From Clostridiales bacterium (GTDB taxonomy: Bacteria > Bacillota > Sulfobacillia > RBS10-35), in the NCBI GenBank assembly GCA_018729555.1, contig JAHHQG010000036.1, positions 1 to 55,383 of the forward strand: 55,383 nucleotides of DNA, in the 5' to 3' direction. Each line of letters begins with the position of its first letter. Within the stretch, counting starts at the first letter, position 1. Shown here one piece after another: positions 40,369-48,736 of this stretch. A program made the position numbers and the translations under genes. The notes under the pieces are model-generated. The model was not told the DNA's origin. It was given only the letters and a program-made list of their open reading frames with translations, and did not search any database.

Positions 40369-41628
40369 GTGTCCCTTTACGCGACCTTTCGCCGCCAGGT
40401 GAGGGAGGCCCTCTCCGATACCTTCCGCTCCCTGCGGCACCGCAACTTCCGGTACTACTGGTTGGGACAGCTCCCTGCCGCCACCGGCCGGTGGATGTAC
40501 CAGGTGGCCCAGGGATGGCTGGTCCTCCAACTGGAGAACTCCGCCCTGGTGCTGGGCACCGTGGGTGCCCTCCAGTGGTTGCCCGTCCTCCTCCTCAGTG
40601 TCGTCAGCGGCGCCATCGCCGAGCGCTACCCCAAGCGCTCCGTGCTCCTCGTCACCCAATCGCTCCTCATGACATGGACGGCCCTCCTGGGGATCCTCAC
40701 CCTTACCGGCCTGGTGAAGGTGTGGCACGTCATGGTCATCGCCTTTTTGACGGGCCTCGTCAACGCCTTCGATCAACCCACCCGCCAGTCCTTCGTGGTG
40801 GAACTGGTGGGCAGGGATGATCTTCCCAACGGTATCGCCCTCAATTCGTCCCTCTTCAACACCGCCCGGGTGGTGGGCCCCTCCTTGGGGGGATTCATCA
40901 TCAAGGCGGTGGGGATCGGCCCGACCTTCCTCATCGATGCGGCTGCCTACCTCCCCTTTATCGTGGGCCTCCTTATGATGCGGGATCTCCCCCTGCCCCG
41001 CTCCGACGGCCGCAGGGTAGGGGAGCAGGTGGTGGAGGGCCTCCGCTACATCCGCACCACCCCTGACATCTTCTGGCCCATCGCCCTGGTGGGGGTGGTG
41101 AGCCTCTTCAGCATCAACTGGAACGTCCTCCTTCCCCTCATGGCCAAAAACGTCCTAAAGCTGGGGGCCGACGGCCTGGGCCTCCTCTACGGCGCCCTGG
41201 GCATCGGCTCTCTCGCGGGTTCCCTCCACATGGCCCGGGACCATCGACCCTTCACCACCGCCCGCGTCGCCCTCTACGCCCTCCTCTTCACCCTCTTTGA
41301 GGCCCTGGTCGCCGCCCTTTCTCGGGTCGAATATGTCATGGTCCTCCTGGCGGTGGCCGGTTATTACTCCATCCGCTTCACCTCTGGGAGCAACGCCCTC
41401 GTCCAGATCAACGTCCCCGATCACCTCCGGGTCCGGGTCATGTCCGTCTACTATCTGGTCTTCGGAGGATCGTCTCCCTTCGGCAACGAGCTGGTGGGGG
41501 CCATGGCCCATGTGGCCGGTCCCCGGGGTGCCCTTCTCTTCAGCAGCCTCATCGGAGGGGCCTTTGCCCTCTGGGTTCTGGGGCGGGATCGCCGTGCGCA
41601 TGAAGAGGCTAACTCCGGCGCACCCTAG
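40369..41628 (+). CDS. MFS exporter (MFS_3 / EntS-like)
   Basis: 419 residues, about 12 membrane segments. The N-terminus RSLRHRNFRYYWLGQLPAAT and GTVGALQWLPVLLLSVVSGA then AERYPKRSVLL (motif A variant), VNAFDQPTRQSFVVELVG and GPSLGGFIIKAVG are characteristic of MFS_3 proteins that export siderophores or drugs. Start GTG 40369; its ribosome site is weak, suggesting coupling to the 52-residue gene before it. It ends 21 bp before ctaC. Confidence 0.9.
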   Translation: MSLYATFRRQVREALSDTFRSLRHRNFRYYWLGQLPAATGRWMYQVAQGWLVLQLENSALVLGTVGALQWLPVLLLSVVSGAIAERYPKRSVLLVTQSLLMTWTALLGILTLTGLVKVWHVMVIAFLTGLVNAFDQPTRQSFVVELVGRDDLPNGIALNSSLFNTARVVGPSLGGFIIKAVGIGPTFLIDAAAYLPFIVGLLMMRDLPLPRSDGRRVGEQVVEGLRYIRTTPDIFWPIALVGVVSLFSINWNVLLPLMAKNVLKLGADGLGLLYGALGIGSLAGSLHMARDHRPFTTARVALYALLFTLFEALVAALSRVEYVMVLLAVAGYYSIRFTSGSNALVQINVPDHLRVRVMSVYYLVFGGSSPFGNELVGAMAHVAGPRGALLFSSLIGGAFALWVLGRDRRAHEEANSGAP

Positions 41629-41649
41629 TCCCGGAGGTAGCCCGTCGCC

Positions 41650-42654
41650 TTGCGTCGCTTCATCTTTTGGGTGGGGATGCTCCTGCTCCTCCTCACCGGC
41701 TGCCGCGTCGACTATCCCGCCTCCGTGCTCCACCCGGCGGGACCGGTGGCCCGGGCGCAGCTGAAGCTCGTGGCCCTCTCCTTTTTCATCATGGCGGGCA
41801 TTGCCACCGTCGTCCTGGGGCTTCTCCTGTACTCCGCCCTCCGCTTTCGCCAAAAGCCCGGCGATGACGAGGACCCTCCCCCCAGCCCCGAGGTGACGTG
41901 GGTGGAGGTCCTCTGGACGGCCATCCCCTTAAGCCTCTTGATCATCATGGCCATCCCCACCTACAACACCACCTTCTACCTAGCCAAACCCCCGACGGAA
42001 GACCCGCTCCCCGTGGAGGTGGTGGCCCACCAGTTCTGGTGGGAGTTCCGCTACCCCGACCTGGGGATCATCACCGCCAACGAGCTCCACATCCCCGCGG
42101 GAAGGCCGGTGGAGATGAAGGTGCGCTCCGCCGACGTGGTCCATTCCTTCTGGATCCCTCGCCTTGGCGGAAAGCTGGATGCCGCCCCCGGGAGGACCAA
42201 CCGCTTCTGGCTCCAGGCCGACGAACCGGGTTCTTATCCCGGCGTATGCGCCCAGCTCTGCGGCGCCGGCCATGCCCAGATGCACCTGGTGGTCCACGCC
42301 CAGACGGCGGCCGACTTCGAGAAGTGGGTCCAGGCCATGAAAGCTCCTTATGGGATTCCCACCGATCCCCTGGCCCGGGAAGGGGAGGCGGTCTTTTCCC
42401 AAAGCTGCCAAGGGTGCCACGCCATCGGGGGAAGCCCCTTCAAAGGGCGGGTGGGCCCCGACCTCACGGCCTTTTACCTGCGGACCACCCTAGGCGCCGG
42501 CCTGGTGAAGAATACCCCCGAAAACCTCACCCGGTGGATCGAAGACCCCCTGGCCATGAAGTACGGGGTGCTGATGCCCTCGGGAAAACGGGACCTCAAC
42601 CTCTCCGACGGGCAGATCCAGGCGCTGGTGGCCTTTTTGGAGGGTAACCGGTGA
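41650..42654 (+). CDS. ctaC: cytochrome c oxidase subunit II with fused cytochrome c domain
   Basis: caa3-type subunit II, 334 residues, membrane-anchored and facing outside. Lipoprotein signal (LLLLLTGC, Cys about 18), two membrane helices (about residues 35-62 and 82-105), then a cupredoxin domain with the CuA site (HSFWIPRLGG, CAQLCGAGHAQMHL). The C-terminal class I cytochrome c domain has CQGCH haem attachment (about residue 257) and a distal Met in YGVLMPSGK. Start TTG 41650 with GGAGGTAG upstream. It overlaps ctaD by 4 bp. Confidence 0.97.
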   Translation: MRRFIFWVGMLLLLLTGCRVDYPASVLHPAGPVARAQLKLVALSFFIMAGIATVVLGLLLYSALRFRQKPGDDEDPPPSPEVTWVEVLWTAIPLSLLIIMAIPTYNTTFYLAKPPTEDPLPVEVVAHQFWWEFRYPDLGIITANELHIPAGRPVEMKVRSADVVHSFWIPRLGGKLDAAPGRTNRFWLQADEPGSYPGVCAQLCGAGHAQMHLVVHAQTAADFEKWVQAMKAPYGIPTDPLAREGEAVFSQSCQGCHAIGGSPFKGRVGPDLTAFYLRTTLGAGLVKNTPENLTRWIEDPLAMKYGVLMPSGKRDLNLSDGQIQALVAFLEGNR

Positions 42655-44453
42655 AAAAGCTCGGCAAGTGGCTCTGGGTTCATCTCACTACGGTGGACCA
42701 TAAGCGCATCGGCGCCATGTACGTGGTGACGGCGGCCATCATGCTCCTCTTCGGTGGGGTGGAAGCCTTCCTCATCCGCCTCCAGCTCTTCCACCCCGAC
42801 AACCGCCTGGTGGTGGGGGACAGCTTCAACCAGCTGGTGACCATGCACGGCACCACCATGATCTTCTTCGCCATCATGCCCCTCTTCGTGGGCTTCGCCA
42901 ACGTCATCATGCCGCTCCAGATCGGGGCTCGGGATGTGGCCTTTCCCTTCCTGAACGCCTTTAGCTACTGGCTTTACCTGGCGGGCTGTATCCTCTTGCA
43001 GACGGCCCTCATCACGGGGGATATGCCCAACGACGGCTGGTTCGCCTACCCGCCCCTTAGTCTCAAGACCTACAATCCCGGCTTCGGCATGGACTACTAC
43101 GCCATGAGCATCCAGATTTCGGGCCTGGGGACCTTCATCACGGGGATCAACTTTGTGGTGACCATCCTCAACATGAGGGCTCCGGGCATGACGTTGCGGC
43201 GCATGCCTCTTTTTACCTGGGCCGTTTTCATCATGTCCACCGTCATCATCTTCGCCTTCCCTCCCCTTACGGCCGATGTCTTCCTCCTCATCTTCGACCG
43301 CCTCATGGGGATGAACTTTTTCAACGTGGCCCAGGGAGGCAACGTCCTCATCTGGCAGCATCTCTTCTGGATCTTCGGCCACCCGGAGGTCTACATCCTC
43401 ATCCTTCCTGCCTTCGGCATCATCTCCGAGGTGGTGACCACCTTCTCGCGGAAGAACCTCTTCGGTTACGACAGCATGATCCTCGCCCTGGTGGCCATCG
43501 CCTTCATCTCCTTCACCGTCTGGAGCCACCACCTCTTCACGGCCGGCATGGGACCCATCGTCAACTCCATCTTCGCCACTACCACCATGCTCATCGCCAT
43601 CCCCACAGGGGTGAAGATCTTCAACTGGATCGGCACCCTCTGGGGCGGGAAGATCCGCACCACCTCGGCCATGCTCTATGCCCTGGGCTTCATCCCCATC
43701 TTCGTCGTGGGGGGCATCACGGGGGTGATGGTGGCCATGGCGCCGGCCGACTACCAGTACAACATGAGCTACTTCGTGGTGGCCCACTTTCATTACGTCA
43801 TGATCGGCGGCTCCCTCTTCTCCCTCCTGGCCGCCCTCTATTACTGGTTCCCCAAGATCTGGGGCCGCCTCCTGGACGAAAGGCTGGGGCGCCTCAGCTT
43901 CGCCCTCATGTTCGTGGGCTTTAACGCCACCTTCTTTCCCCAGCATTGGCTGGGGCTTTTCGGCATGGCCCGGCGGGTGTTCACCTACCCCCCCGACTGG
44001 GGCCTCACCTTCTGGAACCAGTTCTCCACCATCGGCCTCATCGTCATGACCCTGGGGCTCCTGGTGGTCATGTACGACATCATCATCACCATGGTGAGGG
44101 GTCAACGAGCCCCCGCCGATCCTTGGGACGGGCGCACCCTGGAATGGGCCACCTCATCCCCTCCACCCCTCTACAACTTTCCGGCCCTTCCTCCCGTCAC
44201 CTCCCGGGATGCTTGGTGGGTCATGAAGCGCCAGGGCATCCCCCTTCCGGAGCCGGAGCGGGATATCCACCTGCCCGCCCCCACCCTCTGGCCCTTCCTC
44301 CTGGCCCTGGGCATGACGGTGGTGGCCTACGGGGTGATCTACCCCGTCACCTGGCTGGCCTGGGGGGGCGTCTTCTGGACCCTCTACGCCCTTTACCGTT
44401 CCCTCTTTGACCGGGTACCGCCCCTCGTCCTGCACCCGGAGGTGAGGGCATGA
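42651..44453 (+). CDS. ctaD: cytochrome c oxidase subunit I
   Basis: Catalytic core of the terminal oxidase, 600 residues, at least 12 helices. The low-spin haem ligand lies in FNQLVTMHGTTMIFF. The CuB/Tyr element is WQHLFWIFGHPEVYILILP, the two adjacent CuB histidines are in WSHHLFTAG, and VAHFHYVMIGG holds the haem ligands. HPEVY (Tyr cross-linked to His) marks an A-type proton-pumping oxidase. Start GTG 42651 overlaps the ctaC stop. It lies in the ctaC-D-E-F operon. Confidence 0.98.
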   Translation: MKKLGKWLWVHLTTVDHKRIGAMYVVTAAIMLLFGGVEAFLIRLQLFHPDNRLVVGDSFNQLVTMHGTTMIFFAIMPLFVGFANVIMPLQIGARDVAFPFLNAFSYWLYLAGCILLQTALITGDMPNDGWFAYPPLSLKTYNPGFGMDYYAMSIQISGLGTFITGINFVVTILNMRAPGMTLRRMPLFTWAVFIMSTVIIFAFPPLTADVFLLIFDRLMGMNFFNVAQGGNVLIWQHLFWIFGHPEVYILILPAFGIISEVVTTFSRKNLFGYDSMILALVAIAFISFTVWSHHLFTAGMGPIVNSIFATTTMLIAIPTGVKIFNWIGTLWGGKIRTTSAMLYALGFIPIFVVGGITGVMVAMAPADYQYNMSYFVVAHFHYVMIGGSLFSLLAALYYWFPKIWGRLLDERLGRLSFALMFVGFNATFFPQHWLGLFGMARRVFTYPPDWGLTFWNQFSTIGLIVMTLGLLVVMYDIIITMVRGQRAPADPWDGRTLEWATSSPPPLYNFPALPPVTSRDAWWVMKRQGIPLPEPERDIHLPAPTLWPFLLALGMTVVAYGVIYPVTWLAWGGVFWTLYALYRSLFDRVPPLVLHPEVRA

Positions 44454-45061
44454 ACCCGAAAGAGGAATCGGCAGCCGTGAAGCTTCCCCTCTTCTCGGCA
44501 GCGGAGGGGCGGGTCCTGGGCTTCTGGGTCTTCATGGCGGGGGAGGCCAACCTCTTCGCCTCCCTCCTGGGGACCTACATGGCCCTTCGCCGCCAGACGG
44601 CGGGAGGGCCAGGACCTCAGGATCTCTTCAGCCTGGAGATGGTGGCTGCCGCCACGTTTGTCCTCCTCACCAGCAGCTTCACCGGCGCCCTCGCCACCTC
44701 ATCCCTCCGGAAGGGGCACATCCGCCCCTTCCAGGCATGGCTCCTTTTGACGGTGGCCCTGGGGGAGATCTTTCTCTTCATCCAGGGATACGAGTTCTAC
44801 GAGTACCTGGTGCACCGGGAATTCTCCTGGCAGACCAGCGCCTTTGGGAGCGCCTTCTATACCCTTGTCGGCTTTCACGGCCTTCACGTCCTCTTCGGGG
44901 TCTTCTGGCTCTTCGGCCTCTGGACCCAGTCCTTCTTCTGGAAGAAGGTCACCCCCGAAGATCTCTCGCGGGCCTGGGTGGCCGGCCTCTACTGGCACTT
45001 TGTCGATGTGGTCTGGATCGTCATCTTCACCGTGGTCTACCTCTCGGGGGTGGTGGGCTAG
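44450..45061 (+). CDS. ctaE: cytochrome c oxidase subunit III
   Basis: 203 residues, five helices, as in the short bacterial subunit III. Stretches GFWVFMAGEANLFASLLGTY, QGYEFYEYL and TLVGFHGLHVLFGVFWLFGL plus WHFVDVVWIVIFTVVYL are family hallmarks. The ATG overlaps the ctaD stop and its stop overlaps the ctaF GTG. Confidence 0.96.
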   Translation: MNPKEESAAVKLPLFSAAEGRVLGFWVFMAGEANLFASLLGTYMALRRQTAGGPGPQDLFSLEMVAAATFVLLTSSFTGALATSSLRKGHIRPFQAWLLLTVALGEIFLFIQGYEFYEYLVHREFSWQTSAFGSAFYTLVGFHGLHVLFGVFWLFGLWTQSFFWKKVTPEDLSRAWVAGLYWHFVDVVWIVIFTVVYLSGVVG

Positions 45062-45345
45062 TGCGAAGCTATGTCCTGGCCTGGCTCTCCATGCTGGCCC
45101 TGAGCGCCCTGGTCTTCCTGGCGGTGGGGATGGGATGGCCTCCCCGGGGATACTTCCTGGCGGGAGTCCTGGGAAGCGCGGCCATCCTCCAGGTCCTCAT
45201 TCAGCTGTACGTCTTCATGCACCTCAAGGAAGGCCAGGGCTGGTACCCCGCCTATTTCTACACGGGCATCGGGTTTTCCGTCCTGTGGGTGCTGGGGGTC
45301 TGGTACCTGGTGTGGCAGATCGGCTACCTGGCAGGACGGATCTGA
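45061..45345 (+). CDS. ctaF: cytochrome c oxidase subunit IV (CtaF/CoxD type)
   Basis: 94 residues, three helices: about 6-22, 28-50 and 68-88. The segment ILQVLIQLYVFMHLKEG between helices 2 and 3 matches prokaryotic subunit IV, which helps assemble CuB in subunit I. The GTG at 45061 is fused to the ctaE stop. Confidence 0.88.
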   Translation: MRSYVLAWLSMLALSALVFLAVGMGWPPRGYFLAGVLGSAAILQVLIQLYVFMHLKEGQGWYPAYFYTGIGFSVLWVLGVWYLVWQIGYLAGRI

Positions 45346-45368
45346 CCTAAAGGAGGGAAGGACCCCTC

Positions 45369-45767
45369 ATGTGGCAGGATGTAGGCCTGGCTTTGGTGGC
45401 GATCCTCTTCGGCACGGCAGCCTTTTGGGACGGCTTTGCGAATTCGGCGGAACTGACGATCCTCAACGGTTTGGTGGCCGTCCACGTGCTGGTCCTGGCT
45501 CTGGTGGCGTGGTCCCTCACGAGGAACCGTCAGGCCCTCGCCTTTAAGCCTCCAAGGGAGGTTCTCCTGGTGGCTGCTCTATTGGCTGCCCTCGCCATGT
45601 TCTTCCCCATCTGGACGGGGCAGGCCAGCCACGGGGCTGCAGGGCGGGACAACCTCTTTTTGGCCACCCTGATGACCTTTTTCGCCCTTTGGGGGGCTCT
45701 CCAGCCTGCGGATGAGGGCAAGGACCTTGTCTCCCATCCTCAGGCGGATGAGGGTCCCGGGATTTGA
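45369..45767 (+). CDS. four-helix membrane protein of the oxidase cluster, copy A
   Basis: 132 residues with four hydrophobic segments (about 5-25, 33-52, 65-85, 95-112). It begins MWQDVGLALVAILFG and resembles the protein encoded convergently at 46550-46131 (MWQDLVNFILGFFIG), which also has four helices of the same spacing. The topology recalls SPW-repeat proteins, at low confidence. ATG 45369 behind AAAGGAGGG. Its stop codon TGA lies in the TGAC that borders element copy 3. Function unknown; a link to oxidase biogenesis rests on place alone. Confidence 0.7.
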   Translation: MWQDVGLALVAILFGTAAFWDGFANSAELTILNGLVAVHVLVLALVAWSLTRNRQALAFKPPREVLLVAALLAALAMFFPIWTGQASHGAAGRDNLFLATLMTFFALWGALQPADEGKDLVSHPQADEGPGI

Positions 45768-45768
45768 C

Positions 45769-46129
45769 CGAAAGCCTTCGGCGGCACAGGCGCCGGGGTT
45801 GAGCCCTGGGGATTAGCCGCCAGTAAGTTTCTTCGTGAATATTATTGAAGCTGCTCCACGTGGGCCAAGCGCGTGAGGCTTGGTCGGGTGCGGAACCGCT
45901 CCTGCGGGCGGCGTGGAGGGAAGTAGCCGAACCTGCGAGTGGGAGGGTGTTCCGCCCTTCCTCCTTCGGGGTAGCCCCCCGGAGTCAGAGCGGGTCGCCC
46001 GCGAAAGAGGGGATAGCCAAGGCCGAGGCCCGGGATGTTGTAGCGCATTCGTAAGGATGTGGCGAGAGCCCGGGAGAGGCGGCGGTGGTTCCCCTCAGAA
46101 CCCCCCGGCTTTAGCCGTGGGGAGGTTCA
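45769..46129 (+). mobile_element. solo IS605-type element with guide-RNA scaffold, copy 3
   Basis: 361 bp, no transposase. The left end CGAAAGCCTTCGG follows TGAC as in copy 1. Positions 45869-46130 equal 26567-26828 except for one base (GTGGAGGGAAG versus GTGGAGCGAAG). Between left end and scaffold it has about 68 bp more than copy 1. The right-end hairpin CCCCGGCTTTAGCCGTGGGG plus AGGTTCA ends against the stop codon of the minus-strand gene at 46131. Its guide would start GTTAAGAGGTCACGG. Confidence 0.75.
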
Positions 46130-46130
46130 G

Positions 46131-46550
46131 TTAAGAGGTCACGGTGGTTCGGCCCTGGTAGTGGCTGCGCTCTTCCGCCACCGACGCCCCTTCCGCGGGT
46201 TCGGGGTGGAGGGCCGACCAGAAGGCCAGGAAGACCACGGCCACTCCCATGAAAAGGCTGTAGGTGTTGACCTTAAGGTCGGAAGCCAGACCCAAAAGCG
46301 TGGGTGTCAGGACTACGGCCACGCCGAAGAGCCCGGCCACCATGGGGATGTAGCGGCGGGCATGGACGATGGTTCCCGTCCGCCGGCTGGCCTGGTAGAG
46401 GCCAAAGCTGGCCAAGGAGAGGTACATGATATGGGCAGCGTAAATCCAGTTGAGGACCACCAGGGCGTTATTGCCGCTGGCGTAGCCCCCGATGTAAGCG
46501 GCCATGCCGATGAAAAAGCCGAGAATGAAGTTCACGAGATCCTGCCACAT
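46131..46550 (-). CDS. four-helix membrane protein of the oxidase cluster, copy B
   Basis: 139 residues, four hydrophobic segments (about 5-25, 32-52, 65-85, 93-112), similar in length, spacing and MWQD start to the gene at 45369. The tail PAEGASVAEERSHYQG is polar. ATG 46550 with AAAGGAG upstream is preferred over 46568. It follows ctaB by 14 bp on the same strand, so the two are co-transcribed. Its stop codon abuts element copy 3, so its original C-terminus may have been changed by the insertion. Function unknown. Confidence 0.7.
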   Translation of the reverse strand: MWQDLVNFILGFFIGMAAYIGGYASGNNALVVLNWIYAAHIMYLSLASFGLYQASRRTGTIVHARRYIPMVAGLFGVAVVLTPTLLGLASDLKVNTYSLFMGVAVVFLAFWSALHPEPAEGASVAEERSHYQGRTTVTS

Positions 46551-46564
46551 ACCACCGGCTCCTT

Positions 46565-47503
46565 TCATCCCAAGGCGATGAGGATGTAGAAGAGGCCCAG
46601 GTACTGGATGGAATAGCGGAAGAGGCGCTTAGCCATGGCCACGCTATGATCCTTCTGGGCTTTCACCATGAGGTAGATGTAGTAAAGGCCCAGGGCCGTC
46701 GCCCCCAAAAGGTACACCCAAGACCCCAGTCCCACCCAATAGAGGCTGATGCTGAGGATCACCAAGGCTACGGTGTAAAAGAGCATCTGGCGCTTGGTGG
46801 ACTCCACCCCCGCCACCGTGGGCATCATGGGAATGCCTGCGCGGCGGTAATCCTCATTGCGATAGAGGGCGAGCGCCCAGAAATGGGGCGGCGTCCACAG
46901 GAAGATGACCCCAAAGAGGCCCAGGGCGATCCAGGAGTAATGGCCCGTGGCGGCGGCCCACCCGATGAGGGGCGGGACGGCTCCTGCCGCCCCTCCGATG
47001 ACGATGTTCTGGGGCGTGGAGCGCTTCAGCCAGAGGGTGTAGATGAAAACGTAAAAGAGGGCCCCGCCCAGGGCCGCAGCCGCAGCCCAAAGGTTTACCC
47101 CCAAGGCCAACACCAGCCAGGATCCCACCAGGAGGGCAATGCCGAAGATGAGAGCCTGGCGGGGCTGGAGCCTTCCCGCCGGCAGCGGACGATGGCGCGT
47201 CCGCTCCATGACGGCATCGATGTCTCGGTCCACGTAGCAGTTGAGGGTGTTGGCCCCTGCCGCCGCCATGGCCGTCCCCAGCAAGGTCAGGAGAAAGACA
47301 TGCGGGGAGAGGGAAAACTTGGCGGCCGCCAGCATGGTGGCGGCCGTGGCGACGAGCATCAGCATCCAGATACCGGGTTTTGTGAGGGCCCAGTAATCGG
47401 CCGCTTGCTCCCTCACCCGCTGCCAGACGGTTGGCGAAGGCGCGGGGGAGAGGGCGTTCCCCTCAAGGGAAGGGGTCTCCAGCGGATCCAGGCGCGCGTT
47501 CAT
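46565..47503 (-). CDS. ctaB: protohaem IX farnesyltransferase (haem O synthase)
   Basis: UbiA-family membrane prenyltransferase, 312 residues, about nine helices. It converts haem B to haem O for the caa3 oxidase encoded next door. First Asp-rich motif NCYVDRDIDAVMERTRHRPL (about residues 87-106), second conserved region RNEDYRRAGIPMMPTVAG (about 205-222). N-terminus DYWALTKPGIWMLMLVATAA. ctaA (haem A synthase) is not in the window. Confidence 0.97.
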   Translation of the reverse strand: MNARLDPLETPSLEGNALSPAPSPTVWQRVREQAADYWALTKPGIWMLMLVATAATMLAAAKFSLSPHVFLLTLLGTAMAAAGANTLNCYVDRDIDAVMERTRHRPLPAGRLQPRQALIFGIALLVGSWLVLALGVNLWAAAAALGGALFYVFIYTLWLKRSTPQNIVIGGAAGAVPPLIGWAAATGHYSWIALGLFGVIFLWTPPHFWALALYRNEDYRRAGIPMMPTVAGVESTKRQMLFYTVALVILSISLYWVGLGSWVYLLGATALGLYYIYLMVKAQKDHSVAMAKRLFRYSIQYLGLFYILIALG

Positions 47504-47510
47504 ACGACCG

Positions 47511-48173
47511 TCATTTTACCACATCGTTCGGCGGAGGAGCCATGAGCTGCGGAGCTTCCGCCGCCAGGAGGTACTCCCTTGCCCGCTGCCGGGCCGCCGC
47601 ATCCCCGCTCACGATGAGGACGTCCCCTCCCTTCAGCACAAAGTCGGGGGGCGGTGAGAAGTGTTCGCTGTTTCCCCTTACCACCGTAAGGACGGTGGCT
47701 CCCGTGCGGCTGCGGATCTCCAGCTCCTTGATGGTCTTCCCGTGGGCCCAGGACCCCGGGGGAAGGAGGATTTCGTCCACATCCCCCGCCAGGGCCAAAA
47801 GGCGCTGGGTGTTCTGGATCACCGTCCGCAGGGCCGACTCGATCTTTTCATCCAGCTGGGCTCTTTGCCGAAGAAGCTGCCGAAGTTCCTCCTCTGCGGC
47901 CACCACCCGCAGCCGGGTCCCCATGCTCAGCAAAAACTCTTCGGCTGCCGCCTGGGAGAGGACCACTACTCCGCTTCCCGCCACCGCCTGCAAAACCCCG
48001 TGAGCATGCAGAAGGGCCACGGCCCGCCGGGCCGTCTCCGGGGACACCTGGTAATGGGCCGAGAGGAGGGAGCGGGTGGAAATCCGCTGCCCCTCTTTGA
48101 GCTCCCCTTCCTTGATGCGGCGGGCCAGATCCATGGCGATCTCTTCGTAGCGTGCCGGCGGACGGCTGCTCAT
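47511..48173 (-). CDS. GntR-type regulator with RCK_C domain (BusR-like, putative c-di-AMP sensor)
   Basis: 220 residues. N-terminal GntR winged helix (YEEIAMDLARRIKEGELKEG, LLSAHYQVSPETARRAVALL), a central coiled-coil (EEELRQLLRQRAQLDEKIES) and a C-terminal RCK_C/TrkA-C domain (KTIKELEIRSRTGATVLTVV ... FVLKGGDVLIVSGD). This is the architecture of BusR, which binds c-di-AMP and represses osmolyte uptake. It stands beside remnants of an osmoprotectant transporter on the same strand, consistent with that role. The frame is intact. Start ATG 48173. Ligand binding is inference. Confidence 0.82.
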   Translation of the reverse strand: MSSRPPARYEEIAMDLARRIKEGELKEGQRISTRSLLSAHYQVSPETARRAVALLHAHGVLQAVAGSGVVVLSQAAAEEFLLSMGTRLRVVAAEEELRQLLRQRAQLDEKIESALRTVIQNTQRLLALAGDVDEILLPPGSWAHGKTIKELEIRSRTGATVLTVVRGNSEHFSPPPDFVLKGGDVLIVSGDAAARQRAREYLLAAEAPQLMAPPPNDVVK

Positions 48174-48234
48174 GGCGTTCCTCCTGTTCTTCTCGGCTCC
48201 TATTGTATCCGGTGTGTGGGGGTAGCCGCCCTCT

Positions 48235-48660
48235 CAGGGGATGAGCCAGGCCTCTTGGAGGAAATCGCGGGCCACCTTCTCCACCGGCTCTCCTTCTCGT
48301 CCACCCGGTGGCTGAGCTCCTGCGCCGTCTCATCGGAGAGCTTTCCTGGGAGAAGGTTTCGAGGTGTCCATGCTGCTCCACGCCAAGGATCATCTGATGG
48401 GAGACGGGGACCAGGTCGCCGTCGGTCTTGAGGTGATCCTTTTCCGCCAAATCCCTGGAGAGGGCGAGGGGATAGCTGCGGTTAAAGGGTGGTGGTTTTC
48501 CCGCACCCGAAGGCCCCGGGGAGGCACCAACTCTCCGTACCCGATGGAGAGGTTTAGATCCCCGACGGCATACTTCCCGCCGGGATGGACTTTCTCCACA
48601 TGGGAGGACTGAATGGCCGGACCTTCGTCCAGGTTCACCACCTCCAGGATGCCAGCTCAT
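48235..48660 (-). pseudogene. remnant of an osmoprotectant (OpuC/ProV-type) ABC transporter
   Basis: Two transporter pieces are fused by deletion and broken by frameshifts. First, the N-terminus of the ATPase: HVEKVHPGGKYAVGDLNLSI, then in a shifted frame the Walker A bases encoding GPSGCGKTTT. Next come pieces of the substrate-binding protein: YPLALSRDLAEKDHLKT, DLVPVSHQMILGVEQ, and near 48330-48240, in another frame, LSDETAQELSHRVDEK with the family's usual end. No frame survives for more than ~40 codons. Several kilobases of the original operon are missing. Confidence 0.75.
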
Positions 48661-48736
48661 ATATAAAACATCGTTGGAAAGCTTTTCTGCCATCCCTCGC
48701 AAAGCTGTAGAATCTTTCCACAAAGGAGGCTTTCCT

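Noticed and set aside
42474-44105. 543-residue minus-strand frame rich in His, Asp and Glu
   Set aside because: Exact antisense of ctaD; its composition follows from the membrane-protein codons of the sense strand.
26535-46129. CRISPR array or REP-type repeats as explanation for the three repeats
   Set aside because: They are three widely spaced ~290-360 bp units with IS605-type ends. There are no regular short repeats with spacers and no cas genes.
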